A DNA stretch of 64,000 bases from the NCBI RefSeq assembly GCF_004366035.1, contig NZ_SOEE01000002.1:744001-808000 (forward strand), written 5' to 3'. Source of the stretch: Cytobacillus oceanisediminis (GTDB lineage Bacteria; Bacillota; Bacilli; Bacillales; Cytobacillaceae). The notes beneath the pieces are model-generated. The model had not been told where the DNA came from and ran no database searches. It worked only from the letters and a program-made list of their open reading frames with translations. The translations under genes and the position numbers were made by a program. Of the stretch, positions 24,965 through 35,938 are shown piece after piece (positions within the stretch are counted from its first letter, which is position 1; each line of letters begins with the position of its first letter).

Positions 24965-26641
24965 TTATTCTTTATTCATAAAATTCAAATTATACTTTTT
25001 TAATTTTCTTACTATTGTCGGCTGACTTGTATCAAGTGCTTCTGCCAGTTCATATGTTGTGCTGTATTTTTTGACAGCCAGCTGAAGAACTTTCTCCTCC
25101 GCCAATTCTGCTGCTTGCTTTAGCGTCATCATTTCATTTACTTCAATGGCTTCCCCATTCTTATTCTTATATTCTGCAGGCAGATGACTTAGGAGCAGAT
25201 TATCTTCATCCGTAATAAGAACCATTCTCTCAATTAAGTTTGCTAGTTCACGAATATTCCCTGGCCATGTGTAATGATAAAAAAACTCTTTAAGACCGGA
25301 AGAAAGCTTTTTATGTACTCTATATTGGGAGTTCTTTAATTCAAGATAATATTCGGCAAGCGGGAGAATTTCATCTTTTCGATCACTAAGAGGAGGAATT
25401 GAAATCGGAATCACATTCAGACGATAAAACAAATCTTCACGAAAATCTCCATTCAAAACCATTTCCTTTAAGTTTCTGTTTGTTGCAGCGATGATGCGTA
25501 CATTCACTTTCTTCGGTCTGGTTCCACCAATCCGCTGTACCTCCTGCTCCTGGAGGGTTCTCAAGAGCTTAACCTGCAATTGAAGGGGCAGCTCACCTAC
25601 CTCATCAAGAAAGAGAACTCCTTTATCTGCCATCTCAAACATGCCGGCCTTCCCTTTTGTACTGGCACCCGTAAACGCACCGGCTTCATATCCAAATAAC
25701 TCTGATTCCAGCAAGTCAGGCGGAATGGCCCCGCAATTAATCTTTATCAAATCACCGCTTCTGATTCTATCACTTTGGTCATAAATATACCGTGCGAGAA
25801 CATCTTTCCCAGTCCCGGTTTCACCGAGAATCAGCACAGTAGCATCAACATTGGATATTCTGGAAGCAGTGTCATAAACCCTTTTCATCACTTTGCTTCT
25901 GATGACAACATCCTTAGCCCCGTAGGACCTTCCTTTAAGCCTCTCGATTTCCTTTTTGTAGCTATTATTTAATTGATTCGCTTCTAATAGAGCCGACTGA
26001 AGGTCATTCAACTCGGATAAATCCCGAATATTGGTAACAATGCTTTGTATTTCACCTTCCTCATTAAAAACGGGATTTCCGGTTAACAGGACTTCTTTCC
26101 CCAAGAAGTTTTGCTGGACAAGGGAAACGCTTCGTTTTTTCTCCAGGACCTGGTGTGTTACGGAATTTTTCAGAATCCCTCTCTTCATTAAAGCATCGAC
26201 TTTTTTCCCTATATAGTATTCTTTTGGAATCCCAGTTAATCTTTCAATCGCAGAATTCGTTTTTATCGTAATGCCTTCCTTATTCGTAATATAAATGCCG
26301 TCATAAGAATTTTCAATCGTAGCATCAAGCTCCCAATTCACACGCTTCGCTTCCCGCAACTCCTCAATTAAGGATGTCAGCTCAGAGGAAAACGTTCCAA
26401 TATAGACGATTTCTTCTGAATCAGGCAGCCTGCTTTTAATGAAAATACAATCCTTATTCTGATAAGACCCATGAATCAGCTGTCCTCCCCTTAACTCAAC
26501 CCAGCTTTCAAAGACGTCCCGAATATACATATGATCGATTTCAGCAATAGATAGGCTATGCCGGAAGAATTCATTGCAATAGGAGATGCAATCGTCAGGA
26601 GAAGCGATAAAGAACGGAAACGGAAGTTTATCTGCCTCCAT
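24965..26641 (-). CDS. Sigma-54-dependent transcriptional activator (PAS-AAA+-Fis)
   Basis: A 558-residue enhancer-binding protein. Residues about 1-90 form a divergent sensory region and about 105-215 a PAS domain; the AAA+ domain follows with Walker A GETGTGKD at 273-280, the sigma-54 contact loop GAFTGA at 321-326 and Walker B GVLFLDEVGE at 341-350. A Fis-type helix-turn-helix ends the protein (ELAEALDTSQPTIVRKLKKY). TGAGGTG precedes the ATG. The only canonical -24/-12 promoter I found lies about 1.1 kb downstream with matching palindromes, so this protein most likely activates that operon. The signal sensed by the N-terminus is unknown. Confidence 0.95.
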   Translation of the reverse strand: MEADKLPFPFFIASPDDCISYCNEFFRHSLSIAEIDHMYIRDVFESWVELRGGQLIHGSYQNKDCIFIKSRLPDSEEIVYIGTFSSELTSLIEELREAKRVNWELDATIENSYDGIYITNKEGITIKTNSAIERLTGIPKEYYIGKKVDALMKRGILKNSVTHQVLEKKRSVSLVQQNFLGKEVLLTGNPVFNEEGEIQSIVTNIRDLSELNDLQSALLEANQLNNSYKKEIERLKGRSYGAKDVVIRSKVMKRVYDTASRISNVDATVLILGETGTGKDVLARYIYDQSDRIRSGDLIKINCGAIPPDLLESELFGYEAGAFTGASTKGKAGMFEMADKGVLFLDEVGELPLQLQVKLLRTLQEQEVQRIGGTRPKKVNVRIIAATNRNLKEMVLNGDFREDLFYRLNVIPISIPPLSDRKDEILPLAEYYLELKNSQYRVHKKLSSGLKEFFYHYTWPGNIRELANLIERMVLITDEDNLLLSHLPAEYKNKNGEAIEVNEMMTLKQAAELAEEKVLQLAVKKYSTTYELAEALDTSQPTIVRKLKKYNLNFMNKE

Positions 26642-26777
26642 AGGATCACCTCATTTTTAGCTTTTTGTTTTAGGTGCATTACTATATATTTCTTCGATTA
26701 TTTTATTTTCCCTTTATCCCATTTTTTATCTATCACTTAAAAATCGCTCAAAGCTAAAACAAAATGGTCTCTTTTTT

Positions 26778-26805
26778 CAAAAAAAAAGCGCCATAACAGG
26801 CACTT
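26778..26805 (-). terminator. Intrinsic terminator downstream of malic enzyme
   Basis: On the minus strand a short GTGCC / GGCGC stem with a 6-base loop is followed by a run of nine T. It lies about 130 bases after the malic enzyme stop. The rest of 26642-26936 shows no gene. Confidence 0.55.
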
Positions 26806-26936
26806 CAAAGTTACTTTATCCGTCTTCTATTTGATAGGATGCTAGTTGTTTAGAATTCCTCGAGGAGAAACTGATCAAAGTAATTCATTTTCTGATTGAT
26901 ACGATAATTGAACATGCTTCCTCTGGTAAATTTAAG

Positions 26937-28142
26937 CTATTTGCTTAATGTAGGACTTTTCAGGATCTCGATGCGTGCTACGCCTGTTTCCTGTGCTGCC
27001 TTAACAACGGCATCCCTTACAGCCGGAACAACTCGGCTGTCGAGTGGTCCTGGTATTACATAATCCGGTGATAAGTCTGCAGCGTCGATTAATCCGGCGA
27101 TGGCTTCGACAGCTGCCATCTTCATTTCTTCATTAATTTCAGTAGCCCTTACGTCCAAAGCTCCTCTGAAAATCCCCGGGAATGCGAGGACATTGTTCAC
27201 CTGGTTAGGCAAATCAGATCGTCCTGTTCCTACCACTATAGCCCCTGCCTCCTTCGCCTCTTCCGGCATGATTTCTGGAACCGGATTTGCCATGGCGAAA
27301 ATAATGGAATCCTGATTCATTGTCTGGACCATTTCCTTTGTTAAAGCTCCTGCAGATGAAACCCCGATGAACACATCAGCGCCGATTATAACCTCTTCAA
27401 GCGGTCCCTGGCGTTTATCCTGATTGGTGATTTTCGCCACAGACTCTTTCACAGGGTTCATTCGCTCCTGCCTTCCTTCATAAATCGCTCCCTTTGTATC
27501 GCACATGATGATATTTTTAACACCCATATTGAGGAGCAGTTTGATAATCGCGATTCCTGCGGCACCTGCCCCATTGATAACAATTTTTATTTTATCCATT
27601 TGTTTATCAACAAGCTTTAAAGCGTTTTTTAAACCGGCAGCCGTTACGATTGCTGTTCCATGCTGGTCATCATGAAAGACGGGAATATTCATTTCCTGCT
27701 TAAGGCGTTCTTCAATGTAAAAGCAATTAGGTGCCGCGATATCTTCCAGGTTGATGCCGCCAAAGGAAGGCTGCAGCAGCTTGACTGTTTTAATAATTTC
27801 TTCGGGATCCTTCGTATCAAGGCAAATCGGAACGGCATCAATTCCTGCAAAAGCTTTAAATAGTGCAGCCTTCCCCTCCATGACGGGCATAGAGGCTTCA
27901 GGGCCAATATCGCCAAGCCCCAGCACCGATGTTCCGTCAGAGACAACGGCGATTAAATTGCCTTTTATTGTATAATCATAGACTTTCTCAGGCTTGTCAT
28001 GAATTTTTCGGCACGGCTCTGCTACTCCTGGGGAATAGGCTAAACTTAAATCCTTCATGCTGTTCAGCGGCATTTTCACATCAATTGATAACTTCCCTTG
28101 AAACTTCTCATGAAGCAATAAAGATTCTTTCTGCAGATCCAT
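26937..28142 (-). CDS. NAD(P)-dependent malic enzyme
   Basis: Decarboxylates malate to pyruvate with NAD(P) reduction. The 401 residues match the short bacterial form, with SDGTSVLGLGDIGPEA, the catalytic and metal region VFHDDQHGTAIV and the nucleotide motif GAGAAG. A much longer open frame reaches 28223, but the ATG at 28142 is chosen: GGGGAG lies 9 bases upstream and the family start is matched. It is transcribed away from a LysR regulator, which may control it. Confidence 0.93.
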   Translation of the reverse strand: MDLQKESLLLHEKFQGKLSIDVKMPLNSMKDLSLAYSPGVAEPCRKIHDKPEKVYDYTIKGNLIAVVSDGTSVLGLGDIGPEASMPVMEGKAALFKAFAGIDAVPICLDTKDPEEIIKTVKLLQPSFGGINLEDIAAPNCFYIEERLKQEMNIPVFHDDQHGTAIVTAAGLKNALKLVDKQMDKIKIVINGAGAAGIAIIKLLLNMGVKNIIMCDTKGAIYEGRQERMNPVKESVAKITNQDKRQGPLEEVIIGADVFIGVSSAGALTKEMVQTMNQDSIIFAMANPVPEIMPEEAKEAGAIVVGTGRSDLPNQVNNVLAFPGIFRGALDVRATEINEEMKMAAVEAIAGLIDAADLSPDYVIPGPLDSRVVPAVRDAVVKAAQETGVARIEILKSPTLSK

Positions 28143-28182
28143 CTTAACCATCTCCCCAAATTGAATATTGTCAATTTTCAGT

Positions 28183-28210
28183 ATTATATTGTTGTAGATT
28201 ATTATATAAT
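28183..28210. repeat. Inverted repeat between malic enzyme and LysR genes
   Basis: ATTATAT and ATATAAT arms separated by 14 bases lie in the divergent intergenic region. LysR proteins commonly bind AT-rich dyads there, but the low complexity makes chance likely too. Confidence 0.3.
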
Positions 28211-28284
28211 GAGTGGTATCCATAAATGAAATACATATAAACTATAATCATTATGCCTTTTGGTTATATGAAGGGGTGATATCT

Positions 28285-29178
28285 TTGGATATACGGCATT
28301 TGGAATACTTTGCTGAAGTAGCTCACCACTTAAGCTTCACAAAAGCATCCCAGACCCTGCATGTCACCCAGCCGTCCATCAGCAAAGCCATAAAAAACCT
28401 CGAAGGCGAACTGGGAGTGCCGCTTTTTTACCGGTCATCGAAGCAGCTTGAATTAACGGATGCGGGAAAAGCGGTGCTGATCAATGCAAAGAAAGTGCTG
28501 GAGGCATTTAAAAACCTGGCTTTGGAGTTAACAGATGTTACGGAGCTGAAGAGCGGTGAAATCAAAATTGGCATCCCTCCTATTGTAGGAGCAGCTTTTT
28601 TTTCAAAGCTCATCAGCCAATATAAAGAAAAATTCCCATTGATCGAAATTAAATTAACAGAGGTTGGCACAAAGAAAATAAAAAAGGGAGTAGACGATGG
28701 AACATTGGATATTGGTCTTATTTGCACAGTGCCTGCACAAGGCAGCAGCTTTGAAATTATTAATGTTTTAAAGGACCCCTTAATGCTCATTGTTCACCGA
28801 GAACATCCGCTGGCATCAAAAAGTGAGGTGCACTTTTCACATTTGGCAAATGAGCCCTTTATACTCTACCGGAAAGATTTCACCCTTTACGACCTGATTA
28901 TTGAGGAATGCTCGAAAAGCGGATTTCAGCCCAATATCGTCTGTGAAAGCTCACAAAAGGACTTCCTGCTGGGGATGGTTGAAGGAAAACTGGGGATCAC
29001 TATGCTGCCAAGTAAAATCTGTCAGAATATAAACTGCCAGGACCTCGTTGTTCTGCCTATCTCTGAATCTGCTGTAAATTTGGAGCTCGGGATGATTTGG
29101 AAAAAGGATAAGTACTTATCGTTTGCGGTGCGGGAGTTTATCGGCGGTGCGGAGAATTTTTTAGAGAAAGGAATTTAA
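28285..29178 (+). CDS. LysR-family transcriptional regulator
   Basis: A 297-residue LysR regulator, the usual length. The N-terminal helix-turn-helix is clear (FTKASQTLHVTQPSISKAIKNLE), followed by a substrate-binding-like domain beginning near GEIKIGIPPIVG. A TTG at 28285 is taken as the start because GAAGGGGTG lies 6 bases upstream and the protein then begins MDIRHLEYF, the normal LysR opening; the longer frame from 28213 lacks a ribosome site. Divergent from malic enzyme, so it may respond to a central-carbon metabolite. Confidence 0.9.
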   Translation: MDIRHLEYFAEVAHHLSFTKASQTLHVTQPSISKAIKNLEGELGVPLFYRSSKQLELTDAGKAVLINAKKVLEAFKNLALELTDVTELKSGEIKIGIPPIVGAAFFSKLISQYKEKFPLIEIKLTEVGTKKIKKGVDDGTLDIGLICTVPAQGSSFEIINVLKDPLMLIVHREHPLASKSEVHFSHLANEPFILYRKDFTLYDLIIEECSKSGFQPNIVCESSQKDFLLGMVEGKLGITMLPSKICQNINCQDLVVLPISESAVNLELGMIWKKDKYLSFAVREFIGGAENFLEKGI

Positions 29179-29184
29179 AAAGGG

Positions 29185-29217
29185 CCGTCGCAAAAATGGA
29201 AAATGCGACGGTTTTTT
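29185..29217 (+). terminator. Terminator after the LysR gene
   Basis: CCGTCGCA / TGCGACGG stem with an 11-base loop, then six T on the plus strand. The convergent hydrolase gene ends 12 bases away, so it may act for both strands. Confidence 0.85.
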
Positions 29218-29228
29218 ACCTTTTGGTT

Positions 29229-29933
29229 TTATTGTCTGCAAGCCTTTATAAATGCCTCAAAAATAGCTATGGATGGGTCATCATTCTTTTGTGTCATGCA
29301 TTCAGGGTGCCACTGTACCCCTAATACAAAGCTATGATTATTACTCTCAAATGCCTCAATGACTCCATCATTTGCTTCGGCACAGACTTCAAAGTTTTCG
29401 GGCATCTTGCGGACAGCCTGATGATGATAGCTGTTTACTTTAAAACTTTGCGCACCAGTGGCTCTGTGCAGAAGAGAATTTCTTTTTACATTCACAAAGT
29501 GGGACGCATGCCACCGGGGTGCTTTTTGGGCATGCTGCAAAAGAGGGACTCCCATCTGGGAGTAGATGTCCTGATACATATCACCTCCAGCAGCAATACT
29601 GAGGATTTGGCAGCCCCTGCATATGGCTAAAATCGGTTTATCAAGAACCAGCATTTTTTGAATAATGCGAATTTCAAACGTGTCTCTTTCCGGACAGATG
29701 CTTCCCAGATTTTGATGGGGTTCTTCACCAAATAGGGTGGGATCGATGTCCCCTCCACCCGTAAGAAGCAGCCCATCCAGCTCTTCAGCTAATTTTTCAA
29801 TTTTGTCATCTTCCAGAAGATTAGGCACAACAACCGGAACGGCCCCAGCGTTTAATAATGAATGGATATTATCCATTGAAACGGAAAGCTGCAAGTCATC
29901 TAAATTTGATGTAACCCCTATGATTGGTTTCAT
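29229..29933 (-). CDS. Class I glutamine amidotransferase-like hydrolase (gamma-glutamyl-GABA hydrolase family)
   Basis: A 234-residue member of peptidase family C26, which cleaves gamma-glutamyl amides such as gamma-glutamyl-GABA. The nucleophile elbow reads AICRGCQILSIAAGGD, with the catalytic Cys, and the His-Glu part of the triad is in GVQWHPEC. AGAGGTG precedes the ATG. It stands alone between the LysR gene (convergent) and catalase, with no putrescine-pathway neighbours, so the substrate is uncertain. Confidence 0.88.
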   Translation of the reverse strand: MKPIIGVTSNLDDLQLSVSMDNIHSLLNAGAVPVVVPNLLEDDKIEKLAEELDGLLLTGGGDIDPTLFGEEPHQNLGSICPERDTFEIRIIQKMLVLDKPILAICRGCQILSIAAGGDMYQDIYSQMGVPLLQHAQKAPRWHASHFVNVKRNSLLHRATGAQSFKVNSYHHQAVRKMPENFEVCAEANDGVIEAFESNNHSFVLGVQWHPECMTQKNDDPSIAIFEAFIKACRQ

Positions 29934-30025
29934 TCGGCACCTCTGGCTATATAGTTTAGGAGATTATTCTACAAAACCGGGAAGAAGTCCTACCTGCCTG
30001 CATTTAAAATTGTAAAAAACGAAAA

Positions 30026-30055
30026 CAAAAAAAGCTGCCCATCTTCTGGACAGCT
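30026..30055 (-). terminator. Terminator after catalase
   Basis: AGCTGTCC / GGGCAGCT stem (one G-T pair) with a 7-base loop and a run of T on the minus strand, 12 bases after the catalase stop. Confidence 0.85.
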
Positions 30056-30066
30056 CTAGCTTCATA

Positions 30067-31716
30067 TTAATATGGATCCGTTTCGCGGCTTTTCTCAACA
30101 GCTTCCTTTGCTGCCTGGTTCTCAGCGATCGAACCCTGGCCATATTTTGATCTTCCAGCGTCACGGCCAGGCACTTGCTCTTCCCCGCTCATTGCCAGCA
30201 ATTCTTTCATTACTTTCTCGGTTCCTTCCTTCACGCGGCGGCCATAATCTTCATCAGCCTGTGTGAAATGCTCAAACATAGCATCCTGGATACGTTTGTC
30301 ACATACCGCGAGTGCTTCAGATAGGTTTTTGATTAATTCATCGCGCTCCCAATCTTCAAAGCTCCGGTAGGTATGGCCTGCCTGACCATAATTATTTGGA
30401 CGATCGATAGGTGCGCTCATGGCTGCAGCATTATAGGTTGGCCGATGCGGTGTGCGCCCTTCTTCAGGTGCTTCCTTGAAGCCGCCCTTCATCGATGGCT
30501 CATAGTTAATATGCGGATTTTCTCCCGATTCTTTAGGGTCACGTGTATCCATTTGGCCGCGCTGCTGGTTTGTGCGCACAGGTGCTTTTGGCGCGTTTAC
30601 CGGCAATTTCAGATAGTTTGCCCCTACGCGATAGCGCTGTGTATCGGAATAAGAGAAAGTCCGGCCCTGCAGCATCTTATCATCGGAAAAATCCATTCCG
30701 TCAACAAGTACCCCTGTTCCAAATGCAGCCTGCTCAATATCTGCATGGTAATCCACTGGATTGCGATCTAGCACCATTCGTCCAACAGGCAGCCAAGGAA
30801 ACTTATCTTCCGGCCATAGCTTCGTATCATCAAGGGGATCAAAATCAAGTTCTGGATGATAATCATCCTCCATAATCTGCACAAAAAGCTCCCATTCCGG
30901 ATAATCTCCCCGTTTAATCGACTCAAATAAATCCTGTGTGGCATGACCGACATTTTTCGCCTGAATTTCGTTTGCCTCTTCCTGTGTCAGATTGCGGATG
31001 CCCTGTTTCGGCTCCCAGTGATATTTCACCAGTACCGCTTCCCCTTTTTCATTCACCCATTTATACGTATTGACTCCGGAGCCTTGCATATGACGGTATG
31101 TAGCGGGAATTCCCCAAGGTGAAAACAGGAATGTAATCATATGTGTGGCCTCAGGTGTCCGGGACACAAAGTCAAACATCCTCTCAGGATTTGACACATT
31201 TGAAACAGGATCTGGCTTGAATGCGTGAATCATATCAGGGAATTTCATAGCATCCCGAATAAAGAAAATTTTTAGGTTATTCCCCACTAAATCCCAGTTT
31301 CCATCCTCGGTGTACATTTTTACCGCAAAGCCGCGCGGATCACGGGCAGTTTCGGGTGAATCTTTTGCTCCTGCTACAGTAGAAAAGCGTACCATCAATG
31401 GCGTCTTCTTTCCTGCACCGGAAAAAACCTTTGCGCGTGTATACTTTTCGACCGGTTCATCCCCAACTTTTCCGTATGTCTCAAAGTAACCGAATGCCCC
31501 TGCGCCTCTTGCGTGCACCACACGCTCCGGTACCTCTTCCCTGTCAAAATGGGAGATCTTCTCAATGAAATGGTAATTCTCCAAGGTCGCTGGTCCCCGA
31601 TTGCCTATCGTGCGGATGTTTTGGTTATCAGTTACAGGGTGCCCCTGCCGAGTCGTCAAGGTCTCACGCTTTACTTCTTGATCATTTTCTGGATTCATAT
31701 CTTTGTTCTCTGCCAC
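30067..31716 (-). CDS. Monofunctional haem catalase
   Basis: Breaks down hydrogen peroxide. The 549 residues contain the catalytic His in [16 protein letters not shown], the Asn region in [14 protein letters not shown] and the haem-ligand Tyr in [17 protein letters not shown]. The GTG at 31716 is chosen: AGGAGG is 7 bases upstream, whereas the TTG at 31722 touches it. A sigma-B-like promoter lies upstream at 31839-31863, so it is probably a general-stress catalase. The length is close to the spore catalase KatX of B. subtilis, but I cannot assign the clade. Confidence 0.95.
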   Translation of the reverse strand: MAENKDMNPENDQEVKRETLTTRQGHPVTDNQNIRTIGNRGPATLENYHFIEKISHFDREEVPERVVHARGAGAFGYFETYGKVGDEPVEKYTRAKVFSGAGKKTPLMVRFSTVAGAKDSPETARDPRGFAVKMYTEDGNWDLVGNNLKIFFIRDAMKFPDMIHAFKPDPVSNVSNPERMFDFVSRTPEATHMITFLFSPWGIPATYRHMQGSGVNTYKWVNEKGEAVLVKYHWEPKQGIRNLTQEEANEIQAKNVGHATQDLFESIKRGDYPEWELFVQIMEDDYHPELDFDPLDDTKLWPEDKFPWLPVGRMVLDRNPVDYHADIEQAAFGTGVLVDGMDFSDDKMLQGRTFSYSDTQRYRVGANYLKLPVNAPKAPVRTNQQRGQMDTRDPKESGENPHINYEPSMKGGFKEAPEEGRTPHRPTYNAAAMSAPIDRPNNYGQAGHTYRSFEDWERDELIKNLSEALAVCDKRIQDAMFEHFTQADEDYGRRVKEGTEKVMKELLAMSGEEQVPGRDAGRSKYGQGSIAENQAAKEAVEKSRETDPY

Positions 31717-31838
31717 ATTCAAACCTCCTTAAAGTGAATGACCATATTTTTCCTCTTTTCCAGAAAAATATTCCCGATTTTACCATGAGTGTTATGTATT
31801 GGAGATGTTTCCAAAATAAAAATACTGCCGATGTTATC

Positions 31839-31863
31839 ATACCCTGTAAAATGGAAATGAAAC
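31839..31863 (-). promoter_or_regulatory. Probable sigma-B promoter for catalase
   Basis: Minus-strand GTTTCA (31863-31858), 13-base spacer, GGGTAT (31844-31839). This matches the general-stress consensus GTTTAA / GGGTAT at all but one position with normal spacing. The leader to the GTG start would be about 115 bases. Confidence 0.6.
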
Positions 31864-31952
31864 CATTATCCTTAAAAGCTCTTCTTTGAATTCGTTGGAA
31901 TAATGTTCACCCCTTTGTTTAAAAATACTCATGTCCAAAGGGAGGTGTAGAC

Positions 31953-32078
31953 GTGCCGAACCTAAATGATAACAAGTTCAAGAAAATTCAATCGGAAAGC
32001 CAGAAGCAGGGTAAAACATATGAAGAATATGCTGCAGAACTGGAAGCGAACAAAATGAAGGCTCAGAAAAGAAAATAG
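31953..32078 (+). CDS. Small charged 41-residue protein
   Basis: A GTG start at 31953 follows a strong AAAGGGAGGTG site, and the frame runs 41 codons to TAG just before an intrinsic terminator. The product (beginning MPNLNDNKFKKIQSES) is hydrophilic and rich in Lys, Gln and Glu with no Cys, signal or membrane segment. It reads away from catalase. Ribosome site, clean stop and terminator support a real gene; I do not recognise a function. Confidence 0.7.
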   Translation: MPNLNDNKFKKIQSESQKQGKTYEEYAAELEANKMKAQKRK

Positions 32079-32090
32079 AAAAGAAGACCC

Positions 32091-32136
32091 GCGCTTTTCC
32101 CTTCAGTTTTTTAGGGAAAGGGCGCTTTTTATTTTC
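32091..32136 (+). terminator. Terminator after the small protein gene
   Basis: GCGCTTTTCCCT pairs with AGGGAAAGGGCGC (one bulge), followed by a T-rich tail, 12 bases after the stop. Confidence 0.85.
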
Positions 32137-32209
32137 AGCCCTTTCTTTATCAACATATTAAAAGTCTTTAATGAATATTTTTGTATAAGCAAATATGGGA
32201 GGGGTTCAA

Positions 32210-33151
32210 TTGGTAAAGAGAAAAACAAAAAAGATTTTATTATTTTGTGACCCTGGAATTGACGATTCCTTAGCGATCATTTATACATTGCTGGATCCAT
32301 ATCTTGAACTGGTCGGACTTGTTACAAGCTATGGGAATGTAACTGAGGACCAGGCTACAGCCAATGCTTATTATCTGCTTGATCTGGCTGGACAAAAAAA
32401 TGTTCCTATTATTCCTGGTGCTGCTCAACCTGTTCAGCAGGAAAAAGTCACGTACTACCCGGATATCCATGGAGCCGAAGGCCTTGGGCCTATCCAGCCC
32501 CCATCAGATATGAAATATCAAACCTATCCATTTGATACAATACGTATCCTTATTGAAAAGTATCAAAAAGATTTGATTATTGTTGATACCGGAAGATCAA
32601 CCAGCTTGGCGACAGCCTTTATACTCTTTGACGAACAGATTAAACAAGTGGGGGCTTTTTATATCATGGGCGGTGCTTTCTTTGTTCCCGGGAACGTTAC
32701 ACCCCTTGCAGAAGCAAACTTTTATGGTGATCCTGCTTCTTCCAATTACGTCTGTAAATTTGCCAATAACCTAACGATTACCCCTTTAAATGTAACAGGA
32801 TTCGCCTTATTGACCATGGAAACAGTGGAATATGTAACAAATACTGTTGCGAACCCTTTCACTTCGTTATTAAAACCTATATTCGAGTACTATTATAAGG
32901 CTTATCAGAAGCTGGTTCCCGGCATTCAAGGAGCACCTATTCACGATCTGCTTACCATCATGATCATCAATAATCCTGCTATAGCAGAATACATTTATTA
33001 CGACGTAAGTGTCATAGATGGAACTGTAGAGGGAAAGGGTCTATCATACATTGATATCCGGCCAGGAAGTCAGAAGGGAAAGACAAGAATAGCCGTTAAA
33101 CTTGACTATGAAGGCTTTATCAACGAGTTTATCAGTGTTATGCTTGCTTAA
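32210..33151 (+). CDS. Nucleoside hydrolase
   Basis: Inosine-uridine-preferring nucleoside hydrolase family protein of 313 residues that cleaves the N-glycosidic bond of ribonucleosides. The calcium-binding N-terminal motif reads CDPGIDDSLAI, close to the usual DPGxDD, and a later AEANFYGDPASSNYV matches the family's NxxxDPEAA region. A TTG at 32210 is preferred over the ATG at 32195, which overlaps the GGGAGGGG ribosome site. It stands alone. Exact base preference is unknown. Confidence 0.88.
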   Translation: MVKRKTKKILLFCDPGIDDSLAIIYTLLDPYLELVGLVTSYGNVTEDQATANAYYLLDLAGQKNVPIIPGAAQPVQQEKVTYYPDIHGAEGLGPIQPPSDMKYQTYPFDTIRILIEKYQKDLIIVDTGRSTSLATAFILFDEQIKQVGAFYIMGGAFFVPGNVTPLAEANFYGDPASSNYVCKFANNLTITPLNVTGFALLTMETVEYVTNTVANPFTSLLKPIFEYYYKAYQKLVPGIQGAPIHDLLTIMIINNPAIAEYIYYDVSVIDGTVEGKGLSYIDIRPGSQKGKTRIAVKLDYEGFINEFISVMLA

Positions 33152-33418
33152 AATTAATGATAGTCTACCGCCGCTTGTCCAGCTGATTGCCTTAGCTGAT
33201 TTGTATGTCCCTCCTGCAGGTCCGGATCCCTCAGGTATTGAATAGATAAACTCCAGAATTATTGGTAAACCCAATTTCTGCTGCCAGGATTTTGTCCAGC
33301 ATGATTGTACCATCATTTAATAATTTGTCCGCACCCCGTTCATAGTTTGTTAACATTTACGTATTACAATAAATTTGTACCGAAACATCATACAGCCCTT
33401 TTTCTTTACCCCTTCAGG

Positions 33419-33449
33419 TCCGGCCCTCATTGAGAGGCCGGATTTTTTT
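33419..33449 (+). terminator. Intrinsic terminator in the 33152-33540 gap
   Basis: TCCGGCC / GGCCGGA stem with a 10-base loop and seven T. It is 268 bases past the nucleoside hydrolase stop; between the two I see only a 41-codon minus-strand frame without a ribosome site, so the gap otherwise looks empty. Confidence 0.8.
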
Positions 33450-33540
33450 ATTTATATCTTTCACCCTCCAAAAAATTTGAGCACTCTCCTTGCTACTATT
33501 TTCCTTGTAGAGATCAAAATAACTAACTGGAGGAATCAAT

Positions 33541-34170
33541 ATGAAACATGGGAAATTGGTAAAATTGGCTGTGGCAGGTTTGGTGTCTGTATTGTTTTTA
33601 ACTGCGTGCGGTGAAACCGAAGATGTATCAACCAAAAGCAAAACAGAAGAAAATGGCGAGGAGCAAAGTGCGAAGCCTGAGGAGAAGAAAGGTGATTCCA
33701 AGATCGGCTCCCGCTCCAATCCTATAAAAATAAATGAGATGGCTGCGATTGAAACGGTCACCTACGATAATTCATCAAATGAATATAAAACAATAATCGA
33801 GCTGTCAGTGGAAGAGGTCCTACGCGGACAGGATGCACAGCAAAAACTGAAGAAAATGAATGAGTTTAACGAGAATGCACCGGAAGGGTATGAATGGGTT
33901 CTTGTAAAAAGCAAAGTAAAGGTTGCCGACTCTGAAACAGAAGACCATCCATTCACCATCGATGGAATCATGAACTTTAAATTTGTCAGTGAGAACGGCG
34001 ATATATACAGCGGCGATACTGTCGCTACAGCAGAACCTGATTTTTCTTTTGAAATGTATAAAGGAAACGAGAAGGAAGGGTATATAGCAGGTTTAGTAAA
34101 AACAGGCGAGGATGCCAAAATGGAGTATGATTCCTGGGTTGGAAATACAGTGTTTTTTGATTTGAAATAA
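33541..34170 (+). CDS. Secreted lipoprotein of unknown function
   Basis: A 209-residue exported lipoprotein: a short Lys-containing N-terminus, a hydrophobic core and the lipobox LTAC at about residue 22. A 40-residue acidic, low-complexity linker follows, then a compact domain beginning near residue 57 (SRSNPIKINEMAAI) that resembles the immunoglobulin-like DUF4352-type domains of Firmicute lipoproteins. GGAGG lies before the ATG. It is flanked by terminators on both sides, so it is a single-gene unit. No function can be assigned. Confidence 0.85.
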   Translation: MKHGKLVKLAVAGLVSVLFLTACGETEDVSTKSKTEENGEEQSAKPEEKKGDSKIGSRSNPIKINEMAAIETVTYDNSSNEYKTIIELSVEEVLRGQDAQQKLKKMNEFNENAPEGYEWVLVKSKVKVADSETEDHPFTIDGIMNFKFVSENGDIYSGDTVATAEPDFSFEMYKGNEKEGYIAGLVKTGEDAKMEYDSWVGNTVFFDLK

Positions 34171-34178
34171 AACTTCAA

Positions 34179-34208
34179 AGCCCCTCTCATTATTGAGAAG
34201 GGCTTTTT
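34179..34208 (+). terminator. Terminator between the lipoprotein and gdh
   Basis: AGCCCCTCTC / GAGAAGGGCT stem with one mismatch and a run of T on the plus strand. The convergent gdh stop is 5 bases beyond. Confidence 0.85.
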
Positions 34209-34212
34209 TCCA

Positions 34213-35872
<1,660 letters not shown>

Positions 35873-35908
35873 GGTGTGTACCTCATCTTTCAATTTTATG
35901 TACAATTT

Positions 35909-35938
35909 TAGATTGCGGCTATAGAAAGGCTCATATTC
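35909..35938 (-). promoter_or_regulatory. Possible sigma-G promoter for glcU-gdh
   Basis: Minus-strand GAATA (35938-35934), 18-base spacer, CAATCTA (35915-35909), matching the forespore consensus CATACTA at 5 of 7 positions. The glcU-gdh pair of B. subtilis is sigma-G-dependent, which makes this weak match more credible. Confidence 0.45.

Noticed and set aside
33231-33356. 41-codon minus-strand frame between nucleoside hydrolase and the lipoprotein
   Set aside because: No ribosome site or recognisable motif; its length is within chance expectation.
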